Shown piece after piece: positions 22,241 through 30,633 of a stretch of DNA of 64,000 nt (position 1 is the stretch's first letter; every line of letters begins with the position of its first letter). The notes below the pieces were generated by a model. It was given only the letters and a program-made list of their open reading frames with translations, had not been told where the DNA came from and made no database searches. The stretch is from positions 1-64,000 of the forward strand of contig NZ_JSYZ01000023.1 of assembly GCF_001293465.1 (NCBI RefSeq), read 5' to 3'. This DNA is from Pseudomonas asplenii. Its GTDB lineage: Bacteria; Pseudomonadota; Gammaproteobacteria; Pseudomonadales; Pseudomonadaceae. The position numbers and the translations under genes are program-made.

Positions 22241-22702
22241 TTATCGGGTCTGCGCGCCGATCACCGCCCGGCACACGATCTCGATCAGTTGCGGCCGCTG
22301 GGCGAGGCGCGATACGCCGATGATGTTACTGGCGGCCTGAGGGCGCTCCAGTCCATAGGCCGCCTTGCGCACCTTGCCGACAACAGCAAAGGCCGCGTCC
22401 ATGTCCAGCACATACAGCGTCTCTTCGACGACATCCTGCAGCGTGGCGCCAAACAGGGCGAGCAGCTTGGCAATGTTGTCATAGGCGACCCGCATCTGTT
22501 CTCCCATCGAGGAGTAATCGCTCGGCCTACCGTCGGCATCCAGCGGCGCGGGGGCGACCAGGTTGCCCTCTTCGTCGTGGTTGAACTGCCCCGAAACGAA
22601 GATCTCGTTCCCTACCCGCCGCACCTGCGGATAACCGTAGCTGTCCTCCCAGGGAACGCCCCAGTAGGCGGTGTCGTCGTTGAAAGGTCGTGAAGCAGCC
22701 AT
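22241..22702 (-). CDS. RidA family protein (YjgF/YER057c/UK114)
   Basis: A 153-aa Rid protein. The motif EIFVSGQFNHDEEGNLVAPA (about residues 32-51), QMRVAYDNIAKLLALFGATL, and the end NIIGVSRLAQRPQLIEIVCR (about 126-145, with the conserved Arg of SRLA) mark the family. Classical RidA deaminates enamine/imine intermediates; this one belongs to a longer subgroup (about 150 aa) whose substrate may differ. It is divergent from a small AraC regulator with a 205-bp shared region, so co-regulation is likely. Confidence 0.82.
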   Translation of the reverse strand: MAASRPFNDDTAYWGVPWEDSYGYPQVRRVGNEIFVSGQFNHDEEGNLVAPAPLDADGRPSDYSSMGEQMRVAYDNIAKLLALFGATLQDVVEETLYVLDMDAAFAVVGKVRKAAYGLERPQAASNIIGVSRLAQRPQLIEIVCRAVIGAQTR

Positions 22703-22907
22703 TGGATTCTCCTGGCGAGTGGGATCGACGTGATCCGGGTAGCGCGGATCCTAGCACCGTGAAGACAGCCGCATAGGGTGCATTAATGCGCTTTCAAGGG
22801 CGCAAAAATGCGCCATCACTTCGAGACATGTTTCGCTATCTTTTGCTGGCACTCGGCGACAACCCGCCAAGAGCACTCTCGCCACCGTTCAGCAAAAGGG
22901 AAGAACC

Positions 22908-23474
22908 ATGAGCCGTCCACACACTGAAACCCTGACGCCTTTCAACAGCCAACGGGTCTCCATCGGCCAGCAGCCTCAAGATGGCGACGCCTACGATGCG
23001 GTCATGGCACAGGTGAAGGAGCACGCCGGTGCCTGCGGTACGGGCGTGGACGATGCCGACACCCGGGGTGACGATTGCATCGTGTTGGCGACGGTTGAAG
23101 TGGATTTGCCCCAACGACTCAAGCCATGGCAAGTCAGCACGGCCAAGCAGTTGATGCTGGATCATTTGGATAGCGGCATATCGGTGACAGAGGTCGCACA
23201 AGCCTGCGCACTGTCACGCAGTCACTTTACGCGCATGTTCAAGGAAAGCACTCGGTTCTCTCCTCAGGAGTGGCTGCGCGAACAGCGGCTGAGCAAGAGC
23301 AAGGAGCTACTCAGCCGCTCGAGGATGCTGGTGGTGGACATCGCGCTTGAGTGCGGCTTCTGCGATCAGGCGCACTTTTCCAGAACCTTCATGAAAGCTG
23401 AAGGGATGACGCCGCGGTCCTGGAGACAACAAGCCACCTATCCGGACGCTGGCCGGGGGTCTGCACAACGATGA
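22908..23474 (+). CDS. AraC-type DNA-binding protein (188 aa)
   Basis: A short AraC/XylS protein. Residues 1-75 are a poorly conserved N-terminal part (containing GQQPQDGDAYDAVMAQ). Residues about 80-175 hold the two HTH units (GISVTEVAQACALSRSHFTR, then MFKESTRFSPQEWLREQRLS; RMLVVDIALECGFCDQAHFS). The N-terminal ligand domain seen in full-length members is missing, as in SoxS/MarA-like or AraC-N-truncated regulators. AGGGAAGAACC precedes ATG 22908. It is divergent from ridA, its likely target. Confidence 0.8.
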   Translation: MSRPHTETLTPFNSQRVSIGQQPQDGDAYDAVMAQVKEHAGACGTGVDDADTRGDDCIVLATVEVDLPQRLKPWQVSTAKQLMLDHLDSGISVTEVAQACALSRSHFTRMFKESTRFSPQEWLREQRLSKSKELLSRSRMLVVDIALECGFCDQAHFSRTFMKAEGMTPRSWRQQATYPDAGRGSAQR

Positions 23475-23559
23475 CCGGCCGGGCGGGCCACGAGCGCGTC
23501 CGATACCTCTACGGACCGGTTGCTACCGCTGGATCTGCCGAGAGGCTGAAGGTCAAACG

Positions 23560-23650
23560 CTTCGCGGGCAAGCCCGGCTCCTACGGCATGTTGGCGCTCA
23601 TCGGATGGATGATCGCCTCTATCCTGCAGGAGCCGGGCTTGTCCGCGAAC
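23560..23650. repeat. REP doublet (REPIN-like)
   Basis: gcttcgcgggcaagcccggc and, in opposite orientation, gccgggcttgtccgcgaa, separated by about 45 bases that include gatcgcctc. It closely resembles the doublet at 6869-6960 and lies between the AraC gene and the hydroxylase reductase. Confidence 0.8.
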
Positions 23651-23705
23651 AGGCCAGTCGCCTCAGCGCAAAACGCCCGTCATGTCATGGCGGTGGCTAA
23701 CCCGC

Positions 23706-24632
23706 TCAGGCCGAGATGATCGCCTGCAACACCTGCTTGAAGTTCGCTACCTGCTCATCCTCGAACTGGCTGAACACCCGCTCCTGCTGCTCGCGGGCAA
23801 TGGCCCACAGCGCCTCGGTCTGGTCGATGCCGGCCACGGACAACCGCACACGCCCTTGCGTCTCGGTGACCAGCCCCTTGCGGCACAGGTTGGCAATCGC
23901 CTCTTCCACCTCCCGCTGCGGCATCGCCACTTCCCGCAGCAGCTCGGCCTGGCTCAGACCGGCGTCGTTCTCCAGCACCATCAGCATCCGTGCTTCGCTG
24001 GTACGCAGGCCGGTCGCCAGTTGGCGTGGCTGATAGTTGCTCTGGTAGCAACGCACCGCCTGGGTCATCAGGTAGTAGAGGTTGTCGCGCAGGCGGCCCT
24101 GGAAGTGGCTGCTCGGCCGCTGCGCCAGGTCCGGCTGGGTGATACGGGTGTGCGGCAGCACCATCGAGTAGGCGCCCTGGTGATACAGCAGCGGTGCGCG
24201 GCCGAAATCGTCGAAGGCAATGACCTTGCCGATCAGGATCCAGTGATCGCCGCCGTCGACCATCTGGTACTTTTCACAGCGAAAGCGTGCCGAGCAGTCG
24301 GCCAGCAGCGGTGCCCCGCCCTCGCCCACTTCATGCTCGACGTCGGCGAAGCGATCGTCCTTGCTGCGGGCGAAGTGATTGGAATGGTCGATCTGGTCGG
24401 CCGCCAGGATGTTCACCGCGAAATGGCTGGCCTGTTCGAACACCTCCAGGCTGCCCGAGCGCTTGTCCAGGCTCCAGAGGATGAGCGCCGGCTCCAGCGA
24501 CACCGAGTTGAAGCTGTTGGCGGTGACACCGACCCGGCGACCGTCGGCGGTGGCGGCGGTGACCACGGTCACGCCGGTGGCGAAGTTACCCAGCGCACGG
24601 CGAAACGCGCGCGAATCGAATTCAGCAGACAT
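23706..24632 (-). CDS. 4-hydroxyphenylacetate 3-monooxygenase, reductase component (C1 type)
   Basis: A 308-aa flavin reductase. Residues 1-165 form the FMN-binding split-barrel domain (FRRALGNFATGVTVVTAATA, GVTANSFNSVSLEPALILWS, then DGGDHWILIGKV). Residues about 170-305 form a MarR-like winged-helix domain (LATGLRTSEARMLMVLENDA, then LREVAMPQREVEEAIANLCR). This fusion is characteristic of the Acinetobacter-type C1 protein (315 aa), in which the MarR domain autoinhibits until 4-hydroxyphenylacetate binds. It supplies FMNH2 to the oxygenase encoded just upstream (24694-25863, 61-bp gap). The start at 24632 is backed by GGGAG. Confidence 0.88.
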   Translation of the reverse strand: MSAEFDSRAFRRALGNFATGVTVVTAATADGRRVGVTANSFNSVSLEPALILWSLDKRSGSLEVFEQASHFAVNILAADQIDHSNHFARSKDDRFADVEHEVGEGGAPLLADCSARFRCEKYQMVDGGDHWILIGKVIAFDDFGRAPLLYHQGAYSMVLPHTRITQPDLAQRPSSHFQGRLRDNLYYLMTQAVRCYQSNYQPRQLATGLRTSEARMLMVLENDAGLSQAELLREVAMPQREVEEAIANLCRKGLVTETQGRVRLSVAGIDQTEALWAIAREQQERVFSQFEDEQVANFKQVLQAIISA

Positions 24633-24693
24633 GCAAGACTCCCGGAGCCGCCACACCGGCAGCCCCTCGATTGTTGTTATGGATGGAGCGGTT

Positions 24694-25863
24694 TCAGACC
24701 ATGCTCGGATCGGGTTCCAGGCCCATCAGCTCGCGGCCGAGGATCTGCGTGCAGACGTCGTAGTCGGTGTAGGCATGCGCGCCGGTCATGTGCGAGTCGC
24801 GCCACAGCCGTTGCAGCTCGTTGGACTCCATCCACGCCCCGCCCCCGGCGGCTTCGAACAGCCGGTCGACGGCCTGGATGCACATCTTCACCGCGTAGCC
24901 CTGGTTGGTCCGCCAGAAGGCCAGGGTCTCGCGGCTCGGGTAGCGATGCGCTTCGCTGTGCTCGGCGTGCTCGGTCCAGGTCTTTTCCAGGAAGGCCCGT
25001 GCAGCGGCCACCTGGTGGGTGGATTCGGCCAGGCGCATCAGCGCCGGGGTGGCGGCGCCGACCTGGGCACCGGTATAGGCCCGCACGCGGTTGCGGGTCT
25101 TTTCCTTGAAGGCTTCGAGCATGCGCTCGGCCACGCCCAGGCTGACGGTGGCGAAACCGCTGGCGAAGTACGGACGGTACGGCGAGTAGAAGATCTTGCT
25201 GTCCGGGTACAGGCCGAAACCGTCTGACTTGCCTTCCATCATGTCCTTGGCTTTCTGGATGCGATGGTTGGGGACGAACACGTTGTCGACGATCAGGGTC
25301 TTGGTACCGCTGCCCTTGATGCCGGCGGAGAACCAGTCGTCACGGATTTCGTAGTCGCTGCGCGGCAGCACGGCGAAGCAATAGTCCTGGCCGCCTTCGC
25401 TGTTGAGCCGGCGGCAGCCGAGGATCGCCCATTCGGCATGGTCGCAACCGCTGCTCCAGCCCATCTGGCCGCTGAACATCACCCCGCCCTCGACTTCTTC
25501 GACCTTGCCGAACGGCGCGATCGAGCTGCTGGCGGTGGCATCGGGGTTTTCGCCCCAGATCTCGTCCTGCATCTGCTTGGAGAACATCGCCATCTGGTGG
25601 CTGTGGGTGCACAGCAGGCTCATCGCCCAGGCGGTGCTGGCACAGGCACCCGCCAGCAGGGCGATGCAGTCGCAGAACTGCGGCAGGGAGATTTCCAGGC
25701 CACCGTAGACCTTGGGCAGGAACGCCCGGTGCAAGCCGATCTGCTTGAGCAGGGCAATGTTTTCGGCGGGGACCTGGCGGTCCTTTTCCGCCTGCGCGGC
25801 ATTGGCGGCGATGGTCGGCAGAATGGCCTTGAGGTCTTCGAGCAGCGGGTTGGGCTGTTTCAT
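24694..25863 (-). CDS. 4-hydroxyphenylacetate 3-monooxygenase, oxygenase component (C2 type)
   Basis: A 389-aa acyl-CoA-dehydrogenase-fold flavin monooxygenase. It starts MKQPNPLLEDLKAILPTIAA, chosen because the extra 32 codons upstream to 25959 are not family-like and the ATG at 25863 starts the conserved fold. Family features: LLKQIGLHRAFLPKVYGGLE (about 52-71), ACASTAWAMSLLCTHSHQMA (about 87-106), VEGGVMFSGQMGWSSGCDHA. It uses FMNH2 and O2 to hydroxylate 4-hydroxyphenylacetate to homoprotocatechuate, feeding HpaD. It replaces the HpaBC type of enterics. Co-directional with C1 downstream. Confidence 0.86.
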   Translation of the reverse strand: MKQPNPLLEDLKAILPTIAANAAQAEKDRQVPAENIALLKQIGLHRAFLPKVYGGLEISLPQFCDCIALLAGACASTAWAMSLLCTHSHQMAMFSKQMQDEIWGENPDATASSSIAPFGKVEEVEGGVMFSGQMGWSSGCDHAEWAILGCRRLNSEGGQDYCFAVLPRSDYEIRDDWFSAGIKGSGTKTLIVDNVFVPNHRIQKAKDMMEGKSDGFGLYPDSKIFYSPYRPYFASGFATVSLGVAERMLEAFKEKTRNRVRAYTGAQVGAATPALMRLAESTHQVAAARAFLEKTWTEHAEHSEAHRYPSRETLAFWRTNQGYAVKMCIQAVDRLFEAAGGGAWMESNELQRLWRDSHMTGAHAYTDYDVCTQILGRELMGLEPDPSMV

Positions 25864-25984
25864 GGGGGGGTACCGAATTATTATTGGACTCCCCTCCAGT
25901 ATTTCCCGCAGCCCCCGCTGGGAAAATGGACGTTCCACAGGGCCGATTGTACTTTTCACGACCCCCTGGCCACCCCGACGTCTG

Positions 25985-26407
25985 TCACGGCTCGATGGCT
26001 TTCAGCTCGTCGAGCAGCTCGTGCAGCAGTGCCAGCTTGTCTTCGCCCAGGCGCGACACCAGGCGCTGGTAGTTCAACTCCATGTCATCGGCCATCTCGA
26101 CAAACCGCCGCTGACCGGCCTCGGTCAGGGCGACGAACATGCGTCGCTGGTCCTCGCTGGATTTGAAACGGCGCACCAGTCCGTCGCGCTCCATGCGCAC
26201 CAGCACCCCGGACATGCTCGGCTTGAGGATGCAGGCCTTCTCGGCCAACTGGTAGCTCTCCAGCTCACCGTTCTGGCGCAGGATGCGGATGATCCGCCAC
26301 TGCTGCTCGGTCAGATCGTGGGCGTTGAGCGAAGGACGGAAAAAGGCCATCGCGGCTTCGCGGGCCTGGAGCAACGAAAGGGTCAGTGAGGGACGTGGCA
26401 CGGGCAT
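25985..26407 (-). CDS. hpaR: HpaR, MarR-family repressor of homoprotocatechuate degradation
   Basis: A 140-aa MarR protein. RPSLTLSLLQAREAAMAFFR at the start, LTEQQWRIIRILRQNGELES (about 32-51) and LKPSMSGVLVRMERDGLVRR (about 61-80, the wing) are typical of the HpcR/HpaR group, in which the N-terminal SLLLQAREAVM motif is diagnostic. In E. coli it represses the hpa meta operon and is relieved by 4-hydroxyphenylacetate-derived compounds. It lies between the oxygenase and hpaA on the same strand. The operator is probably in the 27498-27651 promoter region. Confidence 0.85.
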   Translation of the reverse strand: MPVPRPSLTLSLLQAREAAMAFFRPSLNAHDLTEQQWRIIRILRQNGELESYQLAEKACILKPSMSGVLVRMERDGLVRRFKSSEDQRRMFVALTEAGQRRFVEMADDMELNYQRLVSRLGEDKLALLHELLDELKAIEP

Positions 26408-26588
26408 CTTCAGGACAAGGTCAGTGAAAGGCCGATCAGCTTACGAGCCGGCGACAGGCGGTGGCAAGCGACACTGGCACCGTTCATGGAAAGTACCAGC
26501 GCTTGCCCGGAAAAGGCATTGGCCGTCGTTCCGGGCGCCGCCACGATAACGGCACAACAGGCTCTCACCCCAAGGCCGCACCATGCCG

Positions 26589-27497
26589 TCATCCTCTGAA
26601 ACCGCCCTGGCGCTGTCGGTACTCGCCCGGCGTCATCTGCGCATAACGCTGGAAGAACCGGCTGAAATAGGCCGGGTCCTTGAAGCCGAGCTGGTAGCAG
26701 ATCTCGTTGGCCGAATGACCGGTGAACAGCAGCAGGCGCCGCGCTTCCTGCATCAGACGCTCGAGCACCAGGCGCTTGGAAGACAGGTCGGCGATGCGCC
26801 GGCAAATGTCGTTCAGCCGCGCCTCGGTCACCCCCAGGCGCTCGGCGTAGGCCGCCAGCGGCAGGTGCTCGAGGTAATGGGCCTCGATCAGCGCGTTGAA
26901 GCGGTGAAACACCTGCAGGTCCTCATGCCGCGCCGGTTGCGCCGTGAGCGAATGCGCCGACAGCCGCAGCAGGCTGATCAGCACCAGCCGCGTCAGGGCA
27001 TGCAGCGCGGGCGCACGACCGCTGGCCTGCCCTTCGATCTCTTCCCTGAGCGCGTCGAACATCAGCTCCAGGCGCCTGGCCTCGGCCAACTGCTCGCCTT
27101 CGAGCCGGTCCAGGGCCACGCAGGCCGGGGCCATCGGCGGTGGCGGCGCGAGCGCCGGGTCTTCTTCGAGCAGTTGCCAGACCAGTTGCTGGCGCACGGT
27201 CAGCACGTGCCCGTCGGCGTCGAACTCGGTGACGAAAGAATGCGGAATGGTCGGCGGCGTGAGGAAGAACATCGGCCCGCTTTCGACGAACTGGCGGTCG
27301 TCCAGGTACACCCGTACCGCACCGCTCTTGACGTAGTGCACCTGGAAGAACCGGTCGTGCCGGTGCACCGGCATGTTGCGGCCGAAGAACCCGGCCAGGT
27401 TGCTCAGGCGGTCGTAATGGATCTCGGCATCGCTGTAGCGCTGGTCGTAGACCTGCCCGATGTTGATGTTGGGGATGGGCGAACGTTCGCTGCGCAT
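26589..27497 (-). CDS. hpaA: HpaA, AraC-family activator of 4-hydroxyphenylacetate catabolism
   Basis: A 302-aa regulator starting MRSERSPIPNINIGQVYDQR. The N-terminal cupin-like sensor (FGRNMPVHRHDRFFQVHYVK, about residues 34-53) contains the HxHxxFQ pattern; the C-terminal region (about 200-300) holds two HTH units (LAAYAERLGVTEARLNDICR; SANEICYQLGFKDPAYFSRF). This is the HpaA form of AraC protein (about 296 aa in E. coli), which activates hydroxylase genes with 4-hydroxyphenylacetate. It is divergent from hpaG1, with 154 bases between. The oxygenase genes lie further downstream on the same strand. Confidence 0.87.
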   Translation of the reverse strand: MRSERSPIPNINIGQVYDQRYSDAEIHYDRLSNLAGFFGRNMPVHRHDRFFQVHYVKSGAVRVYLDDRQFVESGPMFFLTPPTIPHSFVTEFDADGHVLTVRQQLVWQLLEEDPALAPPPPMAPACVALDRLEGEQLAEARRLELMFDALREEIEGQASGRAPALHALTRLVLISLLRLSAHSLTAQPARHEDLQVFHRFNALIEAHYLEHLPLAAYAERLGVTEARLNDICRRIADLSSKRLVLERLMQEARRLLLFTGHSANEICYQLGFKDPAYFSRFFQRYAQMTPGEYRQRQGGFRG

Positions 27498-27574
27498 CAG
27501 GGAATTCCTTGTTGTTATGGCTGCATGCTGCGCGCTTTTACCGGCTTTGAACAGTTGGCCGGACGCAACCTGGC

Positions 27575-27618
27575 TTGACGATCGTTAACATCTTAATTAT
27601 AACGTTAACACATTAACA
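27575..27618 (+). promoter_or_regulatory. Promoter of the hpaG-I operon with repeated operators
   Basis: TTGACG (27575-27580), a 17-bp spacer and TATAAC (27598-27603) form a near-consensus sigma-70 promoter. CGTTAACA occurs at 27583-27590 inside the spacer and again at 27603-27610, 20 bp apart, with TTAACA following at about 27613. The repeats overlap the RNA polymerase site, so binding there would repress; HpaR is the natural candidate. Confidence 0.75.
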
Positions 27619-27651
27619 ATATCGGGCCCCAGGCCCCTCCAGGAGATCGAG

Positions 27652-28323
27652 ATGCCCCGAAGCCTGTACGACACGGCCCACGGAACGCTGTTCGGCATCG
27701 CCCTGAACTACCAAGGCCTGCTCGCCCAGCGCCTGCCCGAGTTCAACGCGGCGCCTTACAAGGAACCACCGGTCAAACCGGTGCTGTTCATCAAGACGCC
27801 CAACACCCGCAACCAGCACGACGGTACCGTCGAACATCCCGCCGGCGAGCGCCTGCAACCCGGCCCGGCTCTGGCCGTGGTGATCGGCAAGCGCGCCAGC
27901 CGGGTCAGCGAGGCCCAGGCCCTGGAGCATGTGGCCGGCTACACCATCGCCAACGAATTCAGCCTGCCGGAAGACAGCTACTACCGCCCGGCGGTCAAGG
28001 CCAAGTGTCGCGACGGTTTCTGTGCCCTGGGCCCGGTGCTGGTACCGCCCCAGGACGTGCCCAACCCGCAGACGCTGACCATCAAGCTGTGGGTCAACGG
28101 CGAAGTCGTGCAGGAAAACACCACCGCCAACCAGGTGCGTGGCGTGGCCAGGCTGATCGCCGAACTGAGCGAGTTCATGACTCTGGATGTCGGCGACGTA
28201 CTGATCACCGGCACCCCGGAAGGCCGCGTCGATGTGCAGCCGGGCGACCGGGTCGACGTCGAGATCACAGGTCTGGGCCGCCTGACCAACCACATCGTCA
28301 GCGAACAGGAGCCACGCCCATGA
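27652..28323 (+). CDS. hpaG1: HpaG1, N-terminal-type subunit of the homoprotocatechuate bifunctional isomerase/decarboxylase
   Basis: A 223-aa fumarylacetoacetate-hydrolase-fold protein. FGIALNYQGL (residues 14-23), the metal-binding-type loop in VKPVLFIKTPNTRNQHDGTV, and VGDVLITGTPEGRVDVQPGD (about 180-199) mark it. With HpaG2 it carries out isomerisation and decarboxylation of 5-oxo-pent-3-ene-1,2,5-tricarboxylate to 2-hydroxyhepta-2,4-diene-1,7-dioate. In E. coli the two halves are fused; here they are separate genes with ATGA overlap at 28320. GGAG precedes the ATG at 27652. First gene of the operon. Confidence 0.9.
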   Translation: MPRSLYDTAHGTLFGIALNYQGLLAQRLPEFNAAPYKEPPVKPVLFIKTPNTRNQHDGTVEHPAGERLQPGPALAVVIGKRASRVSEAQALEHVAGYTIANEFSLPEDSYYRPAVKAKCRDGFCALGPVLVPPQDVPNPQTLTIKLWVNGEVVQENTTANQVRGVARLIAELSEFMTLDVGDVLITGTPEGRVDVQPGDRVDVEITGLGRLTNHIVSEQEPRP

Positions 28324-29087
28324 AACACGCCCGTATCCAGTTCGAAGGCGCCGTGCATGCGGTGCTGGTCGACGCTGACCACAGCGTGCGCCTGGAAGAC
28401 GGCCGCGTGCTCGGCGAGCAGCAGGTCACCTGGCTGCCACCGGCCACCGGCAACATGTTCGCCCTGGGCCTGAACTACGCCGACCACGCCCGCGAGTTGG
28501 CCTTCACCCCGCCGACCGAGCCGCTGGCGTTCATCAAGTCGCCGGGCACCTACACCGGCCACAACCAGCAGACCTGGCGCCCGGACGGCGTGACCTACAT
28601 GCACTACGAGTGCGAGCTGGTCGCGGTGATCGGCAAACCGGCGAAGAACGTCAAGCGCGAGGACGCCCTGCAGTACCTGGCCGGCTACACCGTGTGCAAC
28701 GACTACGCCATCCGCGACTACCTGGAAAACTACTACCGCCCCAACCTGCGGGTGAAGAACCGCGACGCCACCACCCCGGTCGGCCCGTGGATCGTCGATG
28801 TCGCCGATGTGCCGGACCCGTCGAACCTGAAACTGCGCACCTGGATCAACGGTGAACTGAAACAGGAAGGCACCACTGCGGACATGATCTTCGACATCCC
28901 GTACCTGATCGAATACTTCTCCAGCTTCATGACCCTGCAGCCGGGCGACATGATCGCCACCGGCACGCCGGAGGGCCTGGCCGACGTGGTGCCGGGCGAT
29001 GAAGTGGTGGTGGAAGTGGAAGGCGTGGGCCGCCTGGTCAATCGAATCGTCAGTGAAACTGACTTCTTCAAGAACAACAAGGCATGA
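28320..29087 (+). CDS. hpaG2: HpaG2, C-terminal-type subunit of the homoprotocatechuate isomerase/decarboxylase
   Basis: A 255-aa FAH-fold protein starting MKHARIQFEGAVHAVLVDAD, overlapping hpaG1 by four bases (ATGA). ALGLNYADHARELAFTPPTE (about 48-67), the acidic metal ligands in THYEC-like TYMHYECELVAVIGKPAKNV (about 92-111), and LQPGDMIATGTPEGLADVVP (about 205-224) are the typical features. Partner of HpaG1. Earlier in-frame codons back to 28005 lie inside hpaG1 and are not used. The overlap with hpaE downstream is again ATGA. Confidence 0.9.
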   Translation: MKHARIQFEGAVHAVLVDADHSVRLEDGRVLGEQQVTWLPPATGNMFALGLNYADHARELAFTPPTEPLAFIKSPGTYTGHNQQTWRPDGVTYMHYECELVAVIGKPAKNVKREDALQYLAGYTVCNDYAIRDYLENYYRPNLRVKNRDATTPVGPWIVDVADVPDPSNLKLRTWINGELKQEGTTADMIFDIPYLIEYFSSFMTLQPGDMIATGTPEGLADVVPGDEVVVEVEGVGRLVNRIVSETDFFKNNKA

Positions 29088-30553
29088 GCAGCATGATCAA
29101 GCACTGGATCAACGGCCGTGAGGTCGAGAGCAAAGACACCTTCATCAACTACAACCCGGCCACCGGCGAAGCGATCGGTGAAGTCGCCAGCGGCGGCGCC
29201 GAGGAAGTCGCCCAGGCCGTGGCTGCGGCCAAGGAAGCCTTTCCGAAGTGGGCCAACACCCCGGCCAAGGAACGCGCCCGGCTGATGCGCAAGCTCGGGG
29301 AGCTGATCGACCAGAACGTGCCGCATCTGGCCGAGCTGGAGACCCTGGACACCGGCCTGCCGATCCACCAGACCAGGAACGTGCTGATTCCACGCGCCTC
29401 GCACAACTTCGATTTCTTCGCCGAAGTCTGCACCCGCATGGATGGCCACACCTACCCGGTCGACGACCAGATGCTCAACTACACCCTGTACCAGCCAGTG
29501 GGTGTCTGTGGCCTGGTGTCGCCGTGGAACGTGCCGTTCATGACCGCCACCTGGAAGACCGCGCCCTGCCTGGCGCTGGGCAACACTGCGGTGCTGAAGA
29601 TGTCCGAGCTGTCGCCGCTGACCGCCAACGAGCTGGGCCGCCTGGCGGTCGAGGCCGGCATTCCCAACGGTGTGCTGAACGTGATCCAGGGCTACGGCGC
29701 GACCGCCGGCGACGCGCTGGTGCGTCACCCGGACGTGCGGGCGATCTCCTTCACCGGCGGCACCGCCACCGGCAGGAAGATCATGCAGACCGCGGGCCTG
29801 AAGAAGTACTCCATGGAACTGGGCGGCAAGTCGCCCGTGCTGATCTTCGAAGACGCCGATCTGGAACGTGCACTGGACGCCGCGCTGTTCACCATCTTCT
29901 CGCTCAACGGCGAGCGTTGCACCGCCGGCAGCCGGATCTTCATCCAGGAAAGCGTCTACCCGCAATTCGTCACCGAGTTCGCTGCGCGGGCCAAACGCCT
30001 GATCGTCGGTGACCCGACCGATCCGAAGACCCAGGTCGGCTCGATGATCACCCAGCAGCACTACGACAAGGTCACCGGCTACATCCGCATCGGCATCGAG
30101 GAAGGCGCCACCCTGCTCGCCGGTGGCCTGGAGCGCCCGGCCAACCTGCCGGCGCACCTGGCAAAAGGTCAGTTCATCCAGCCGACCGTGTTCGCCGACG
30201 TGAACAACAGCATGCGCATCGCCCAGGAAGAGATTTTCGGCCCGGTGGTCTGCCTGATCCCGTTCAAGGACGAAGCCGAAGCGCTCAAACTGGCCAACGA
30301 CACCGAGTACGGCCTGGCCTCCTACATCTGGACCCAGGACATCGGCAAGGCTCACCGCCTGGCCCGCGGCATCGAGGCCGGTATGGTGTTCATCAACAGC
30401 CAGAACGTACGCGACCTGCGTCAGCCGTTCGGCGGTGTGAAAGGCTCGGGCACCGGCCGCGAAGGCGGCCAGTACAGCTTCGAGGTGTTCGCCGAGATCA
30501 AGAACGTGTGCATCTCCATGGGCAGCCACCACATCCCGCGCTGGGGCGTGTAA
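29084..30553 (+). CDS. hpaE: HpaE, 5-carboxymethyl-2-hydroxymuconate semialdehyde dehydrogenase
   Basis: A 489-aa NAD-dependent aldehyde dehydrogenase, full length. The catalytic residues are visible: Glu in MELGGKSPVLIFEDADLERA (about 245-264) and Cys in SLNGERCTAGSRIF (about 273-286, Cys at about 279). Cofactor-binding GVCGLVSPWNVPFMTATWKT is at about residues 140-160. The C-terminus ends in GSHHIPRWGV. It oxidises the ring-cleavage semialdehyde made by HpaD. It starts inside the hpaG2 stop (ATGA), so it is coupled to it. Confidence 0.93.
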   Translation: MSSMIKHWINGREVESKDTFINYNPATGEAIGEVASGGAEEVAQAVAAAKEAFPKWANTPAKERARLMRKLGELIDQNVPHLAELETLDTGLPIHQTRNVLIPRASHNFDFFAEVCTRMDGHTYPVDDQMLNYTLYQPVGVCGLVSPWNVPFMTATWKTAPCLALGNTAVLKMSELSPLTANELGRLAVEAGIPNGVLNVIQGYGATAGDALVRHPDVRAISFTGGTATGRKIMQTAGLKKYSMELGGKSPVLIFEDADLERALDAALFTIFSLNGERCTAGSRIFIQESVYPQFVTEFAARAKRLIVGDPTDPKTQVGSMITQQHYDKVTGYIRIGIEEGATLLAGGLERPANLPAHLAKGQFIQPTVFADVNNSMRIAQEEIFGPVVCLIPFKDEAEALKLANDTEYGLASYIWTQDIGKAHRLARGIEAGMVFINSQNVRDLRQPFGGVKGSGTGREGGQYSFEVFAEIKNVCISMGSHHIPRWGV

Positions 30554-30565
30554 CTTGATCCTGCT

Positions 30566-30586
30566 GGAGCCGGCCCGGCCGGCTCC
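30566..30586. repeat. GC-rich hairpin between hpaE and hpaD
   Basis: GGAGCCGGC / GCCGGCTCC pairs over 9 bp with a 3-nt loop and carries the ggctcctacc tail of REP-like sequences. It lacks a T-run and lies inside the operon, so it more likely affects mRNA stability than ends transcription. Confidence 0.6.
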
Positions 30587-30633
30587 TACCGCCGACGCGG
30601 GCCTACAACAACAATCAACTACCGGAGAACCCC

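Noticed and set aside
23682..25109. 475-aa plus-strand frame opposite the hydroxylase genes
   Set aside because: Shadow frame with His/Arg/Gly-rich composition; the minus-strand reductase and oxygenase are clear.
28733..30532. 599-aa minus-strand open frame opposite hpaG2-hpaE
   Set aside because: Antisense shadow of well-identified hpaG2 and hpaE; composition unlike any protein and no RBS.
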